From Multifurca ochricompacta (lineage: Eukaryota; Basidiomycota; Agaricomycetes; Russulales; Russulaceae): a stretch of DNA of 64,000 nucleotides. Positions 22,194 to 32,106 of the stretch are shown here, one piece after another (within the stretch, counting starts at the first letter, position 1; every line of letters begins with the position of its first letter). The DNA lies in assembly GCA_022496185.1 (NCBI GenBank), contig WTXG01000073.1, positions 1 to 64,000 of the forward strand, given 5' to 3'. The notes beneath the pieces are model-generated. The model ran no database searches. It was not told the DNA's origin and was given only the letters and a program-made list of their open reading frames with translations. The position numbers were made by a program, and so were the translations under genes.

Positions 22194-24028
22194 CAGAGAG
22201 GGTGGTTGCTGCCGGTGGGAGGACCCTGGATGGAGATGGAGTATGCCTTGTGGGCCATCTGCATCTCCACATCAGTGGCTTGAGAGCGCAGCCACTCGTC
22301 ATGCCAATTGTTGTAGGCACATAAGCGGGAGAGCGCTTGCCATTGGAGGGGAGACAGGGGGTCATCAACATCCTGGAGGGGGTGAAGTCATCGTGCACGG
22401 TCCACGGCCTTGGGGGCTGCGGATGAGGCATGATATTGGGGGGAGGGAGGGCACCACATGAAAGTGACGTCCATGAGGGGATGATCTGCAAGCAATTGAG
22501 TGAGGGCACGATGGCATGAGATGAAGTCACTGGTAAAGCGGTGGGGGTCGCGTGTGCACAACCCCGCCAATGCCGAACTGGATGAGCTTGTGATGATTAG
22601 GCAGGGGGCCAAGGTGCGGCCATGGAAGAATGACTGGAGCCATTGGATGGTGCGGCTGAGAGAGAACAAGTCTACATCTGACTTGGTACCCCCAGTGCCC
22701 CACACCCAATGGTTAGTTGTTTTGCCCGAGTTGTCCATAAGTACAGCGGCAGCGGCGCCAATGAGGTGATTGTCGACACGTTTGGCTCGGGAGTGGGAAG
22801 ACGAGGTGTGACACAAGAAAACATCAGCGCGAGGCAGTGCAATCAAGGAGACAACTTTGTTGAGACGTACGTTGGGGGGGCAAGTTCCCACAAAATGCAG
22901 GAATGTGCCCCAGGATGGTAGTTCCCATGGTGCAAAGGCCAGTATGTCCGGAGAGCCTGCCAAAGGAGGGACCCGTGCCACAAGTGCTTGCAGAGGGGAG
23001 AGGCAGTGGTGCGCAGAGGGGGAAGAGGGGGCCGTGGTGCAATGACAGCGTGGGTGGAGTAGTTGTTTGTCCAAGGGGCTGCGAAGGCGCTGTATGGGCT
23101 GGGAGGGAGCGGGGAGAGAGGCATACCTGAGAGCCATGGTATCCACCAATTTCTCCACAAAGTGCTTCATGGGGAGCACCCGAATGAGTTCGTGTAAAGG
23201 TCCTCATGGGGCCATGTGGAAGGACCCAGTGATTTTGTGGACCACCACATTCGAGACAAGTTGAAGCCTCTTGAGGAGGGCTGGAGCCTGGCATGTATGG
23301 ACCCAGAGCTGGGAGCCATAGGTCAAGACTGGGAGGCAGATGGCGTTGAGGACAAGTCTCCAGTTCTTGGTGGAGAGGCCCTGTTCGGAGTTGCCCAGTA
23401 ATTGAAGAGCGCAGATGGATGCGCAGGCACAGTGGCACATAATATCTACATGTGGTCACCAGGACAAAGATGGAGTAAAGAAAAAACCCAAGTATCGCAC
23501 CTGGGCCCCCACTGTGACAACAAAGTCAGGTGCATCATGGCAGGGGAGGGAGATTGTGCACGGTGGAAGGTTCCACGTGCGCGTGCGGGAGAAAAAGAGG
23601 GCCTCTGTCTTTGCTGGGTCAGCGGACATACCAGCGCGGAGGAGCCACTCCATTACGAGGGCGTAGTGGTGACGTAAGGATGTGACAACTTTGTCCCAAG
23701 TGGGCGCCCAAGCGAAGAGGAGGCCGTCATTGACATACATCGACAGCCGGCAGCCAGTCCAGGAGGATGCAAGATGGAGGAGTGGGGCTGCGTAGAGCGT
23801 GGCCAAGACTGGGGAGATTGGGGAACCCTGTGGAGTGCCAATTGTCGTAGTGTGCGGGGGGCCTGTTTGACCGTTGAAGGACAGGCAGGCCAAGCATCCT
23901 GTAAGAAAGCTGCAGACCCAACTGATGACTTGTGGTGGATAGCCAAGCCGAGCAAGAACAGTGGAGCACCTGGAGGGGTGGACGTGATCGAAGAACCCAG
24001 ACACATCGAAAAGGACCATGCTGCAGAC

Positions 24029-25294
24029 TGTAACGCTCAGCGGGGCGTTCTGTGCGACATGCACCTGATCGGCTTGAGTCCACCAGTCCGGCACTAGTCA
24101 GCCACATCTGCGGCACCCGACACTGTGGGTCCGGGATCTACAACAGGCCTAGCACAACAGGGCTAGCCTCTTAGCTCCGGGATGGATAGGAAAATGTGCC
24201 ATAACCAAGCACAGAGGAAGACGGGAAGAGTCAGCCAAAGGGAGCTAATCCCCTAAGGCTGTTGAGTGGGGACAGGGTCAAGCTGAGTGTGCTGAAGCCC
24301 TATAGAGTGGCAAGAAGGTTCAGAAGGAAGGGTACACACCCATTGCCAGAGGCAATGGGGGTCCCTGTAAGGATCTCAAAGGTGCAAAAGAAGGGGAAAA
24401 GGCTGTGATAGATTCTGGGGTCTAAGGTCTCTAGGCTGAAGGCCCAAGAGGTCAAATCTAGGGTTGTACAAACTGTCTACAGGGTCTTATATACTGTATG
24501 GGGATCTGGTTTGTAGCTAATCAGGAACAGGGTCAGAGTCCCTATCATCCAATAGCAGATAAGATGTCAAATATAGTCCATGATAAGGATAAGCCTTATC
24601 AGAAGCATAATCATGTGGGACAGCCCCACAGGAGTCATATCAGTGTGGGAGGATTCCCACCAGGGTCAGGGGTAAATGGGGAAATGACAGGTCCCACAGG
24701 AGTCAGATCAGTGTGGGAATACTCCCACAGGAATCAGAGAAGAGGGTCAAGTGACTGATGGGTCAGATGATCTAAGGGGTCATGATCAAAGCCCAAGGTC
24801 ACATGGTCAAAGGGGGTCACATGGTCTGAGGTCATGTGGTCAAGGGTCACATGATAGGTCATGGCTTTGAGTCCATGTCATGTGCCTACAGGTCATGTGG
24901 TCTGGAGGGGCAAATGCAAGCCAAAGTCGTCTTGTGTGCAGAGTCAGGTTTGGCAGGGACAGTGTCAGAGATCCTATGGGTGTCAAGCACAGGGACAGGG
25001 GTACTGGCCAAGGCATAAACCAAGGCAATAAGGAAGGGTGATGTACATCCAACAGTATAGCAGCAGAACTACCATCAGGTTAGGTGTAAATGGTGGTAAG
25101 GGAGGTTGGTCCTGTGAGCAACAGGTCACAGGCATCAGGGTAAGGTCCTGGGCATACAGGCCACAGGCATCAAGAAGGTCCCAAGGCAGCATACCAAGGG
25201 CATCAGGGAGTGGTCCAGAGAAGGGGAAAGTCAAGGATGGTGCAAAGAATAAGGCATGGTGTGCAGGGTCAGGAAAAAGAGTAGGGTCGTAACA
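24029..25294 (-). mobile_element. solo LTR, 1.27-kb family, in LINE-A
   Basis: Ends TGTAACGCTC on the left and GGTCGTAACA on the right, flanked by a perfect 5-bp duplication CAGAC (24,024-24,028 and 25,295-25,299). It splits LINE RT motif A from its upstream part. It is the same family as 40,448-41,692 in opposite orientation. An internal array of GGTCACATGGTC-like units lies at about 24,775-24,900. Confidence 0.9.
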
Positions 25295-26032
25295 CAGACC
25301 ATGCCAGAGGCCTGGACGCGTGTGACGTCATGGACTAACGAGAGGGCTGAGTTGAGGCAGCATGAGTTGGATCGTGCGCCGAATTGTGTGGACGGCAGGG
25401 TGCCGTAACAATCAATGTCAGACGTAAGACATTTGGCGAGAGCTTTGTCCAGGAGTTTGCCCATGGTCTCGAGGAGCAAGATCAGGTGGTGGGCCTTCGC
25501 AAGGCTATAATTGGGGCGGGCAGGCTTAGGTAGTACCACCGTAAGAGCATGCTTCCAGAGGGGAGGGACATGGCCCAGAGCCACAGAGCCATTGAAGAGG
25601 GCTGTGACATGGTCATCGATCACAGGCCAAGCCCACTTGAGGAGGTGCCAATTGAGCTTTGAGAACCCAGGGGTGGACTTGGATGAGGTGTGGCAGAGGA
25701 GGTCGGCGATTTTGTTGGGAGTGAAGGGAACCCAATCCTTGACTGGGAATTGGGGTGGATCATTGTCAAAGGTGTCCGGAACAGGGGAGGACTCAGAGCC
25801 AAAGAATTGGGCTATGAAGACATCTTCGATGGCTGGCCTGTCCCACAGTAGTGGGCCCTCAGGTCGGCGAATGGCCGGGACTATGGAGATGTGCCATCTG
25901 TGTCTCCAGGTGGCAACGTCCCACACATCTTGGGTGGCAATGGCGTCATTGGTCCAGGTGAACTTGGCAGCATGGATTTCACGATGTAAGGAGGCAGCCG
26001 CAGCAGCTTTGGTGGCAGGATCTGTAACGGTT

Positions 26033-26642
26033 TGTGATGGGTCATGACACGGTTTGTGACAAAATGTGACGTTTTTCGAGTCGCGCGTGCGCGCGCATTC
26101 TGTTTCGACTTGGCTGTAATCTCTAGCTCCAAGTCATATGACTGGAGCTAGTACTTCTTTTATCAGATCACTTAGTTGCACACAATAGAGGGCGCAACCC
26201 CTCCTACTTATTCTCATCTCAGTTCAGGGCATAACCCCTGGAGCATATGGCTACCTGGATACTTACTACAGCCTTCTTGTTAGCTTATATTCATTTGATT
26301 GTACCTCACTCAACATGTATTTAAGCTGCTAGGTTACTGAGACAGACCTTAAGTCTGTTCTCTTGTATCTAATACAGGTGTATTCGACTTCACAGATATC
26401 TACTTGAACTCCCTAAGTGGCAGCTTAAGGAGCCTTCCTCCTCAGAAACTCTGCAGGGCTGATTGCCGCTGCTCCCGACTTCGTTCCCTGCACGCGCCCC
26501 CTCCTTATTGTCATGGGCACTTGAAATCTTGAACTGGACTAGGCCTTCTTAGTTGGACCTTGAATCTTGAGTGCGCTGCATACCTCGAGAGCCTTCGGAC
26601 ATCGAAAACGCGACTAGACACAGTCGACACCTGGCTGTGACA
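26033..26642 (+). mobile_element. solo LTR, 610 bp, in LINE-A
   Basis: TGTAACGGTTTG...GGCTGTGACA flanked by a perfect 5-bp duplication GGATC (26,028-26,032 and 26,643-26,647). It contains CTTGTATCTAATACAGGTG and other blocks shared with the LTRs at 29,831 and 45,545, so these are related families. Confidence 0.88.
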
Positions 26643-27234
26643 GGATCGCATCTGGAGTGGTGCAGAGCAGTGACAGCCTGAGAACATGCTGGATTCCACC
26701 ACTTGGCACACTTGGCATGAGGGGTCGAGGAGACAGCCAGATGGATATCAGAGACAGTGAGTAAGACGTCCAAGAGCTGATTGGCAAAGAGATCCACTGC
26801 TTCAGCTGAGTCCAGAGCAGGGATAGCAGGGAGGGACAGTTCAAGATGGTCTCGCCAGGCCAAGATCGTGTCATCAGAAGCCTTGGTGATGTATGACTTG
26901 ACCATGGGAGCTGGGGCTAGCGCAAGGAGGGAGTGCTGCCAAGAGAACTGGAGGCCAGCGTGGTTGGAGCCAAGACCAGCTGACCAGTCCAACAAGACAG
27001 GTGAGAGGGAGCCCCCTAAGTGAAGGGTCTGGGAAGCCCAGACAAGATCCAGGACGTTGCCAGCATGGTTGGCAGCACATCTGGTCACCAGGCCCGGTGT
27101 GGAAACCAAGTCTAGTCCCTGATCAGAAGCCCAGTCCAGGAAGGCAGAGGCCTGGGAGGAGGTGGGGGTAGAGGAGCCAGGCAGGGCCCAGTCTGGGTGA
27201 TGGAGATTGAAGTCTCTGGCTAGGACCGTCGGTG

Positions 27235-29549
27235 GGAGCAAGCCCATGGAGGGCGAACACGACGGTGGCATGGGCCGACTTGATGTTCGTCAGGTCCTGT
27301 TGCCAGTGGGGCAGGGAAGGGAAAAGGGAGTGGGTGAACTGGCCATTGTGCCGTAGTTCAACCTGGAGGGTGGCGGGGTTGAAGATGACTCCGTCTCTGG
27401 TGGACATGTACACGTCCCGGAGTTGGAACCATTCCCATCCCCTAGTGGGGACTAGGTGGCCCCCAGGGAAGGGTTTTACAAGCGCAGGCTTGTAGGGTAG
27501 GAGGGTCTGGAGTGAGTGCACCCCAGCGAAGGTAAAGATGAAATTACCTTCAGACCAGCCAACACCTACTGACCAGCATCCAGAAAGGATGTGTGGCGCA
27601 GAGGCCAACTGGCGGAGGAGGGCTTGGCAGGCCTCCAGCAATAGTTGGGGGGGTGGGGCAAGCCCGCGCAACAGCTGCCCTGCGGGAAGAGGGGGCAGGA
27701 TAACGGAGACCTCAGTCGTGTGCTCCTGGGCTGGTGCACGAGTGAGGGAGGTGGTGGCAGCTTTGGGGGCCGCGCGAGGGTTAGGGGCGCCTTGCATCAT
27801 GTGACCCTGGGCCTTAGTCGTGGCCTGGGCGAAGGAGACAGCCTTCAGTTGTTGAGCCATGGTGGAGGGCCCAACAATGCGGAAGTTGTCAGTGGGCATG
27901 GATCCCAGTGGGCCTGGTCCTGAGGTGGTGCCAGCAGGGCCTGCAGCTGGGGCGGGAGGTGTCGTCTGGGGGTGTGCAGGGTGCACAGCGGACCGAGGGG
28001 CGGGCGCAGAGCATGGGCTAGTGACACTGCATTCGAGTTTGTCAATGCACTCCAGGACGAGTGCAAGAGTGGCCACAATGCGGTCCAGGGGGTTGGTAGG
28101 AGGAGGTGGGGCTGGAACGTCAGCAGGTGCCTCGGTCAGATAGGAAAGCGAGGAAGACATAGCAGAGGGGCCCTCATCAGGGCCCAACATCTCTTCCTCA
28201 TATGCATGGATGGACACTGCCATACTGTGGTAGGCGGCGTCGAAGCCGGAGGCTCCAACCGGGTGGAGGAAGTCGTCCAGGGGTTGGGAGATGACCGGGG
28301 GGAAACAGCCATGGGTGCAGCAGGCTGGGTCTCTGGGACAACATTGTCAGAGGAGCGGGAGGACGCGCATGAAACAGGGCGCGAAGGGTAAGGTGCCATG
28401 TGGGTGCAGGTGGGTGTCGTGGGCAACTCGTGGCGCGCAGGCTTCTTAGATTTCCACGACTTAGAGCATGGGGTGTGGTCGATGTCTGCCAGGGGTGAAA
28501 TGGCGAGGAGGTCAATTTCCACTTGGGTGCGAGCATGCCACTCAGTGGAGTATTGGACCCGGTAGGCCGCAATCTCCTGGGAGACTTCAGCGTGCATAAC
28601 CGCCTCCAGTTCAGACTGGATGCGGAGGCGGGTCTGGTCCCACGTGGCATAAACTTTGGCCACCACCTCAGTCTCGAGCTGTTGGCGAAATTGGAGGCAG
28701 AGGTCCGCCATAAATTCTGGGGTGGCCACCTGAGCGAGCCACTCCGTGTGGAGGTCCACACGTAAAGATTCATTGATCTGTGCACTGAGGCGATCGATGT
28801 GGGCCTGGGCATTTGACTGGCGCCCATTGACAATGTGGTGGAGTTGGCCCACCATGGCCTGGATGTGTGACAGCAGGGTTTGAGGGACCTCCACGCCCCG
28901 TGGCAGTGAAACCGCATCAATGAAGTCACCACCCTCGTGATAATCGAGCATGGAGACAGCCGAGGGAGAATGTAGGAAGCCCCGTGTGATGGCCCCCAAA
29001 ACGTTGCAGAGCAGTCTGCCCCAGGAGATCGGCTCAAGGCCAGCGTGGTAAGAGTGCTCACCTGATCACTGGATGCCAGCGTCCAAGAGAGCCATGGTGA
29101 TGCTGTTGGAGCGTTCCAGCATCGTGGAGGAAATGCCCATGTCTGAAGATTCGTCCATGTGGAGGGCAGCCGCAAGGTAGTAGAGGGAGTAGCCCATGCC
29201 ACCCTCTGAAGCATTGTGCAGGTCCCAGCATCGGGACTTGTTGAGGAGCTCAACACAGCGCTCGTGGGCAGCAGAGTCGAGGTGGGGTTCACAATCCGGT
29301 GTCTCAACTGGGTCGTAGAGCATGGGATGGAGGTAAGCGACTGCTGCCTCATCTGACGCCAGCTCAGGCAGGAAGTTGATGGGGTTTGATACCCCAAGAA
29401 GGAGGAGTTCACCCCCAGTGCGAGGGGGAGGGACGTAGGGAGGGGGAGGAGATGGGGTCATGACTTGTGCCCCAACAAGGACGACGGATGAGTCCGCCGA
29501 GGACGACAAACTCAGTTCAATAGGGTTGGCGGCGTTGCCACCAGACATA
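27235..29549 (-). pseudogene. LINE-A ORF1: gag-like protein, frameshifted
   Basis: Starts MSGGNAANPIELSLSSSADS at 29,549 with a Pro-rich N-terminus. The frame changes near 29,065 and again near 28,200. The middle carries a long helical stretch (VPQTLLSHIQAMVGQLHHIV to TEWHARTQVEIDLLAISP), and the C-terminal part a Pro/Ala-rich linker and a folded region ending LRHNGQFTHSLFPSLPHW and VVFALHGLAP. No CCHC knuckle is seen, and the frame runs into mid-endonuclease, so the ORF1 end and endonuclease start were probably lost in one deletion near 27,235. Known: LINE ORF1 proteins bind the element RNA. Identification rests on position and character. Confidence 0.65.
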
Positions 29550-29704
29550 GCGATGGTTTAGACTTATGGGCTGAAGGGGCCCACAATGAGAGGAGGTGTA
29601 AAATTGGTATGGTACAATCTATCTAGCAAAAACACCCCAAAGCAAGCAAGGCTCAAGCTTGATGGTGGTGGTTTGGGAGAAAGAAGGATGCTCTCTCGGT
29701 TTGG

Positions 29705-29815
29705 TGACTATCAGGTTTATATTTCATTACTTTGTATAGGCATTCTTCCCGAAGGTAACATTACTGCAGCTCGCATAGGCATTTTTTTGGTGGGGGGGGT
29801 AGGGCTGCATGCCGT
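29705..29815 (+). pseudogene. possible last exon scrap of the dead monooxygenase
   Basis: Directly after the LINE duplication, TGACTATCAG could be a splice acceptor. The frame VYISLLCIG, PEGNITAARIGIF and GLHAV weakly recalls the C-terminal region of Baeyer-Villiger-type monooxygenases. It ends at the MULE-2 terminus at 29,816. Tentative. Confidence 0.3.
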
Positions 29816-29830
29816 ACTGGATGCAATTCA

Positions 29831-30326
29831 TGTGACAGAATTCTCCCTGCGACATTACTAATGACTTGACATCGTGTTTCACCGGTGTTTTGCTTACTGA
29901 GGGCCTAACCCCTCCTAATTCTCCTTAGTTCTAGCTCATTCTACTGCACAACCATTTAGATACTATGTCATAGTCCTAGAACCTTCTATTTACTATGACA
30001 TAGCTAGAACTACTTGTATTTAAAGTACAGTAAAGTAGAGAGACAGACCTAAGTCTGTTCTCTTGTATTCAATCAGAGGTGCTTCGGAATCCTTGAATCC
30101 TCTCAGTTAGAGCCCCACTTGAACTCTCCAAGATGTGACTTGGAGAGCCTTCATCATCTTGAACTTGTGCAGGACTGAGCGTCTCTGCCATTGACTTCGA
30201 TTCTCACAGCGCGTGCCCTTTGACTTCATTGTGGGCTTGAACTGAATTTGCTCTTGCTGTGACCTTGAATCTTGACTTGTCTTGCTCCCATCCGACCCCA
30301 ACACAGTTCCGCACCTAACTGTGACA
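29831..30326 (+). mobile_element. solo LTR, 496 bp, in MULE-2
   Basis: TGTGACAGAATTC...CTAACTGTGACA flanked by a perfect 5-bp duplication ATTCA (29,826-29,830 and 30,327-30,331). It carries AGACAGACCTAAGTCTGTTC and CTTGTATTCAATCAGAGGTG blocks shared with the LTRs at 26,033 and 45,545. Confidence 0.88.
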
Positions 30327-30561
30327 ATTCACCTAGGCATAGCACAAGTCTGGGTAACTCACGAGTTTTTGAGTAGAGCTGTGGGAAAACTTGCAGGTAT
30401 TGATACTTGCGGATCCAGGTGATCCGTGGGAAAATACTCATGCAGATCCGGGTATTGATTTTGGCACCCCGGGTACCCACACAGGTACTTGCGGAATACT
30501 CATGGGAATATTACTATATAAAATTATTTTTTTACTAGGCTTGTCAACCTAGAACAGAAAT

Positions 30562-30637
30562 GGCTGAAACATGGATTGAACCTAAGACCTCCGGGAACAA
30601 GCTCGGTCTGGTGCTCTAACCACTAAGCCACCCAGCC
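30562..30637 (-). repeat. tRNA-like segment (SINE head or tRNA pseudogene)
   Basis: On the minus strand GGCTGGGTGGCTTAGTGG opens a 76-nt tRNA-like fold. It has an acceptor GGCTGGG/TTCAGCC with two G-T pairs, an A-box-like GGCTTAGTGGTTAGAG and a B-box-like GGTTCAATCC, but a mismatched T stem. It is similar to 44,820-44,893. Confidence 0.5.
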
Positions 30638-30684
30638 TCACTAGTAAAGACACACAATATATTATATATAGGGTTATGCAGAAT

Positions 30685-31087
30685 TGATTTTATCACTTGT
30701 ATCTAATTAAATGTGAACGCATTTTTGATCTTATCACTTAGATGTACATCCCAAGTATCTAATTAATTGTGAACGCATTTTTGATCTTATCACTTAGATG
30801 TACATCCTAAGTATCTAATTAATTGTGAATGCATTTTTGATCTTATCACTTGTATTAGATGTATATCCTAAGTATCTAATTAAATGTGAACGCATTTTTG
30901 ATCTTATCACTTAGATGTACATCCCAAGTATCTAATTAATTGTGAATGCATTTTGATCTTATCACTTGTATTAGATGTATATCCCAAGTATCTAATTAAC
31001 TGTGAACACATTTTTGATCTTATCACTTAGATGTATATCCTAAGTATCTAATTAATTGTGAATGCGTTTTTGATCTTATCAATTAGG
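30685..31087. repeat. minisatellite, about seven units of 56-61 bp
   Basis: The core unit contains TGTGAACGCATTTTTGATC, TTATCACTTAGATGTACATC and AAGTATCTAATTAA. Some units have a five-base extension (CTTGTATTAGATG). Each unit includes the palindrome AGATGTACATCT-like core. Related single units appear inverted near 31,660-31,710. Confidence 0.85.
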
Positions 31088-31786
31088 CGTGATCCTGGCA
31101 TCTCTGTACCGACATGTGCTGATGCGTGCATTCTTAAGCCTACCTTCCTAGATAGGAAGGCAATGCACGGTCTGATCGGTGTGCCCCACACTTCGCGTTT
31201 TTTCGCGTTTTTTCGCGTTTTTTTGCATTTCTATAGATATTGTAACTGATTCTTGTTTTATTTTGGATCGGATGCATGATCTGACTTGAAACTTCGTGGG
31301 ATTGTAGTAATATATATATTCTTTCTGTGTATGCAAGATGAAGATCTCTGGCTGCCTCAAACCTTACAAGTAAACCTACAAGTATACCCACGAGTACTTG
31401 GATCTGTGCGAGTATAGGACTCGCGGCTCTGGGTGATCTGTGGGAACATACTCATGTGGATCCGAGTATGGGATTATCTAATCTAAATACCCACGAGTTC
31501 GGATCCGGGTAACTCACGAGTGCACTCGTGCTAGGCCCTAAATTCACCCAGCATGTTGTGCCGAATCACGTGATGTAAAGTAAACAATAGCAAATATTGT
31601 TGAACCAAGATAGTGGTACAGAAGTTCTGGGATAGCAGTTTGATGTAATTACATAAGTCAAAAACATGTTTGCAATTAATTAGATACTTAGGATGTACAT
31701 CTAAGATCTGACATGTGATCAAATCACATTATTAAACAAGATAACAAGATAATGTGTTTAATGCATTCATTTAATTTAGTAGCTAG

Positions 31787-32106
31787 TGATTGGCAGGGGT
31801 AACCCTGGGGTATCCTTGTTGGTACCTGTACCCATACCCATACCCATAGTGACGGGTATGGGTAACCTGCAGGTTACCTGCGGGTTACCCATGAAAACAT
31901 GTGCAAGTTCTTTACTTGCATTGCACATTTCGGATGACCGGCCTGGGCCATCCCGGACCAAGGCGATAAGGACTTGGACACCATGTGTTCATTTATGGCT
32001 ACTCAATATCCCTCAAAATTTGCTGGTTTGTGTTCAGAAAATGAAATGGATACTTTATTTACATTATTATTTCATTATTTTGGTTTCATTTCATACAAGC
32101 ACAACT
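31787..32106 (+). repeat. R1 repeat, copy A
   Basis: Starts TAGTGATTGGCAGGGGTAAC. A GGGTAY hairpin (about 31,835-31,895) is followed by a conserved core with GCAAGTTCTTTACTTGC (a perfect hairpin) and GCACATTTCGGA, and a tail ending ATACAAGCACAACTG. Copies B (44,126) and C (44,535) share the same order. Class unknown; the TAGTG start recalls hAT-type ends, but no partner end or duplication is seen. Confidence 0.6.

Larger units (their letters stand above)
20418..27271 (-). pseudogene. LINE-A ORF2: endonuclease-reverse transcriptase, inactivated
   Basis: Seen from the 5' side: the C-terminal half of an APE-type endonuclease (VLARDFNLHHPDW near 27,200; GSNHAGL near 26,963). The catalytic SDH motif reads SNH and GDFN reads RDFN; the N-terminal endonuclease half seems deleted at about 27,235. 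Then RT: VVLPKPARPNYS (about 25,545), MVLFDVSGFFDHV (motif A, about 24,020), GTPQGSPISP (motif B), and MYVNDGLLFA (motif C, about 23,740-23,710), where the second catalytic residue Asp is Asn. After RT come NAICLPVLTYGSQLW, an RNase-H-like region (22,400-23,180), GSNHPLWAAATAKHK rebuilt across the Mutator insertion, and CHCDGVTPATFNHITLDCP. Multiple frameshifts. Enzymatically dead in both activities. Confidence 0.85.
20164..29690 (-). mobile_element. LINE-A: Tad1-like non-LTR retrotransposon, full length but interrupted
   Basis: Seen: poly(A) (plus-strand T run 20,164-20,183) at one end, a 5' untranslated region up to 29,690 at the other, and a perfect 14-bp duplication CTCTCTCGGTTTGG at 20,150-20,163 and 29,691-29,704. 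Three later insertions are removed by their own duplications: a Mutator-like element (20,803-22,193), a solo LTR (24,029-25,294) and a solo LTR (26,033-26,642). About 6.2 kb of LINE remains, a usual full length. Two coding regions follow: ORF1 (gag-like) and ORF2 (endonuclease, RT, C-terminal RNase-H-like region and Cys/His cluster). Clade placement (Tad1-like) is by general resemblance only. Confidence 0.85.
30334..31540. mobile_element. MITE-3: hAT-type element carrying a minisatellite
   Basis: Ends TAGGCATAGCACAAGT and (inverted) TAGGGCCTAGCACGAGT; an 8-bp duplication AATTCACC is present at the right (31,541-31,548) and at the left, where the later LTR insertion split it (A at 29,825 plus ATTCACC at 30,327). 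Near both ends are repeated ACTCGYGGGTA / TACTTGCGG-type motifs. The interior holds a tRNA-like segment and a 56-bp tandem array. No transposase. Confidence 0.7.
29816..31643 (+). mobile_element. MULE-2: second Mutator-type terminus, split by two insertions
   Basis: The terminus ACTGGATGCAATTCA (29,816-29,830) is followed by a solo LTR, then ATTCACC (30,327-30,333), then MITE-3, then AATTCACCCAGCATGTTG up to about 31,643. Joined through the duplications, the pieces give the MULE-1 arm sequence for about 110 bp. The opposite end and the 9-bp duplication are not found in the window. Confidence 0.65.

Noticed and set aside
23402..28391. Many long plus-strand ORFs across 22.5-29.0 kb
   Set aside because: They are antisense shadows of LINE-A ORF1 and ORF2, whose motifs read on the minus strand.
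29586..29861. ORF at 29.6-29.9 kb as an independent gene
   Set aside because: It crosses the LINE 5' region, the LINE duplication, the MULE-2 end and the LTR start, so it is a chance reading frame.
30685..31087. Regular repeats resembling a CRISPR array
   Set aside because: The units are contiguous tandem copies of 56-61 bp with no unique spacers, in a eukaryotic genome.
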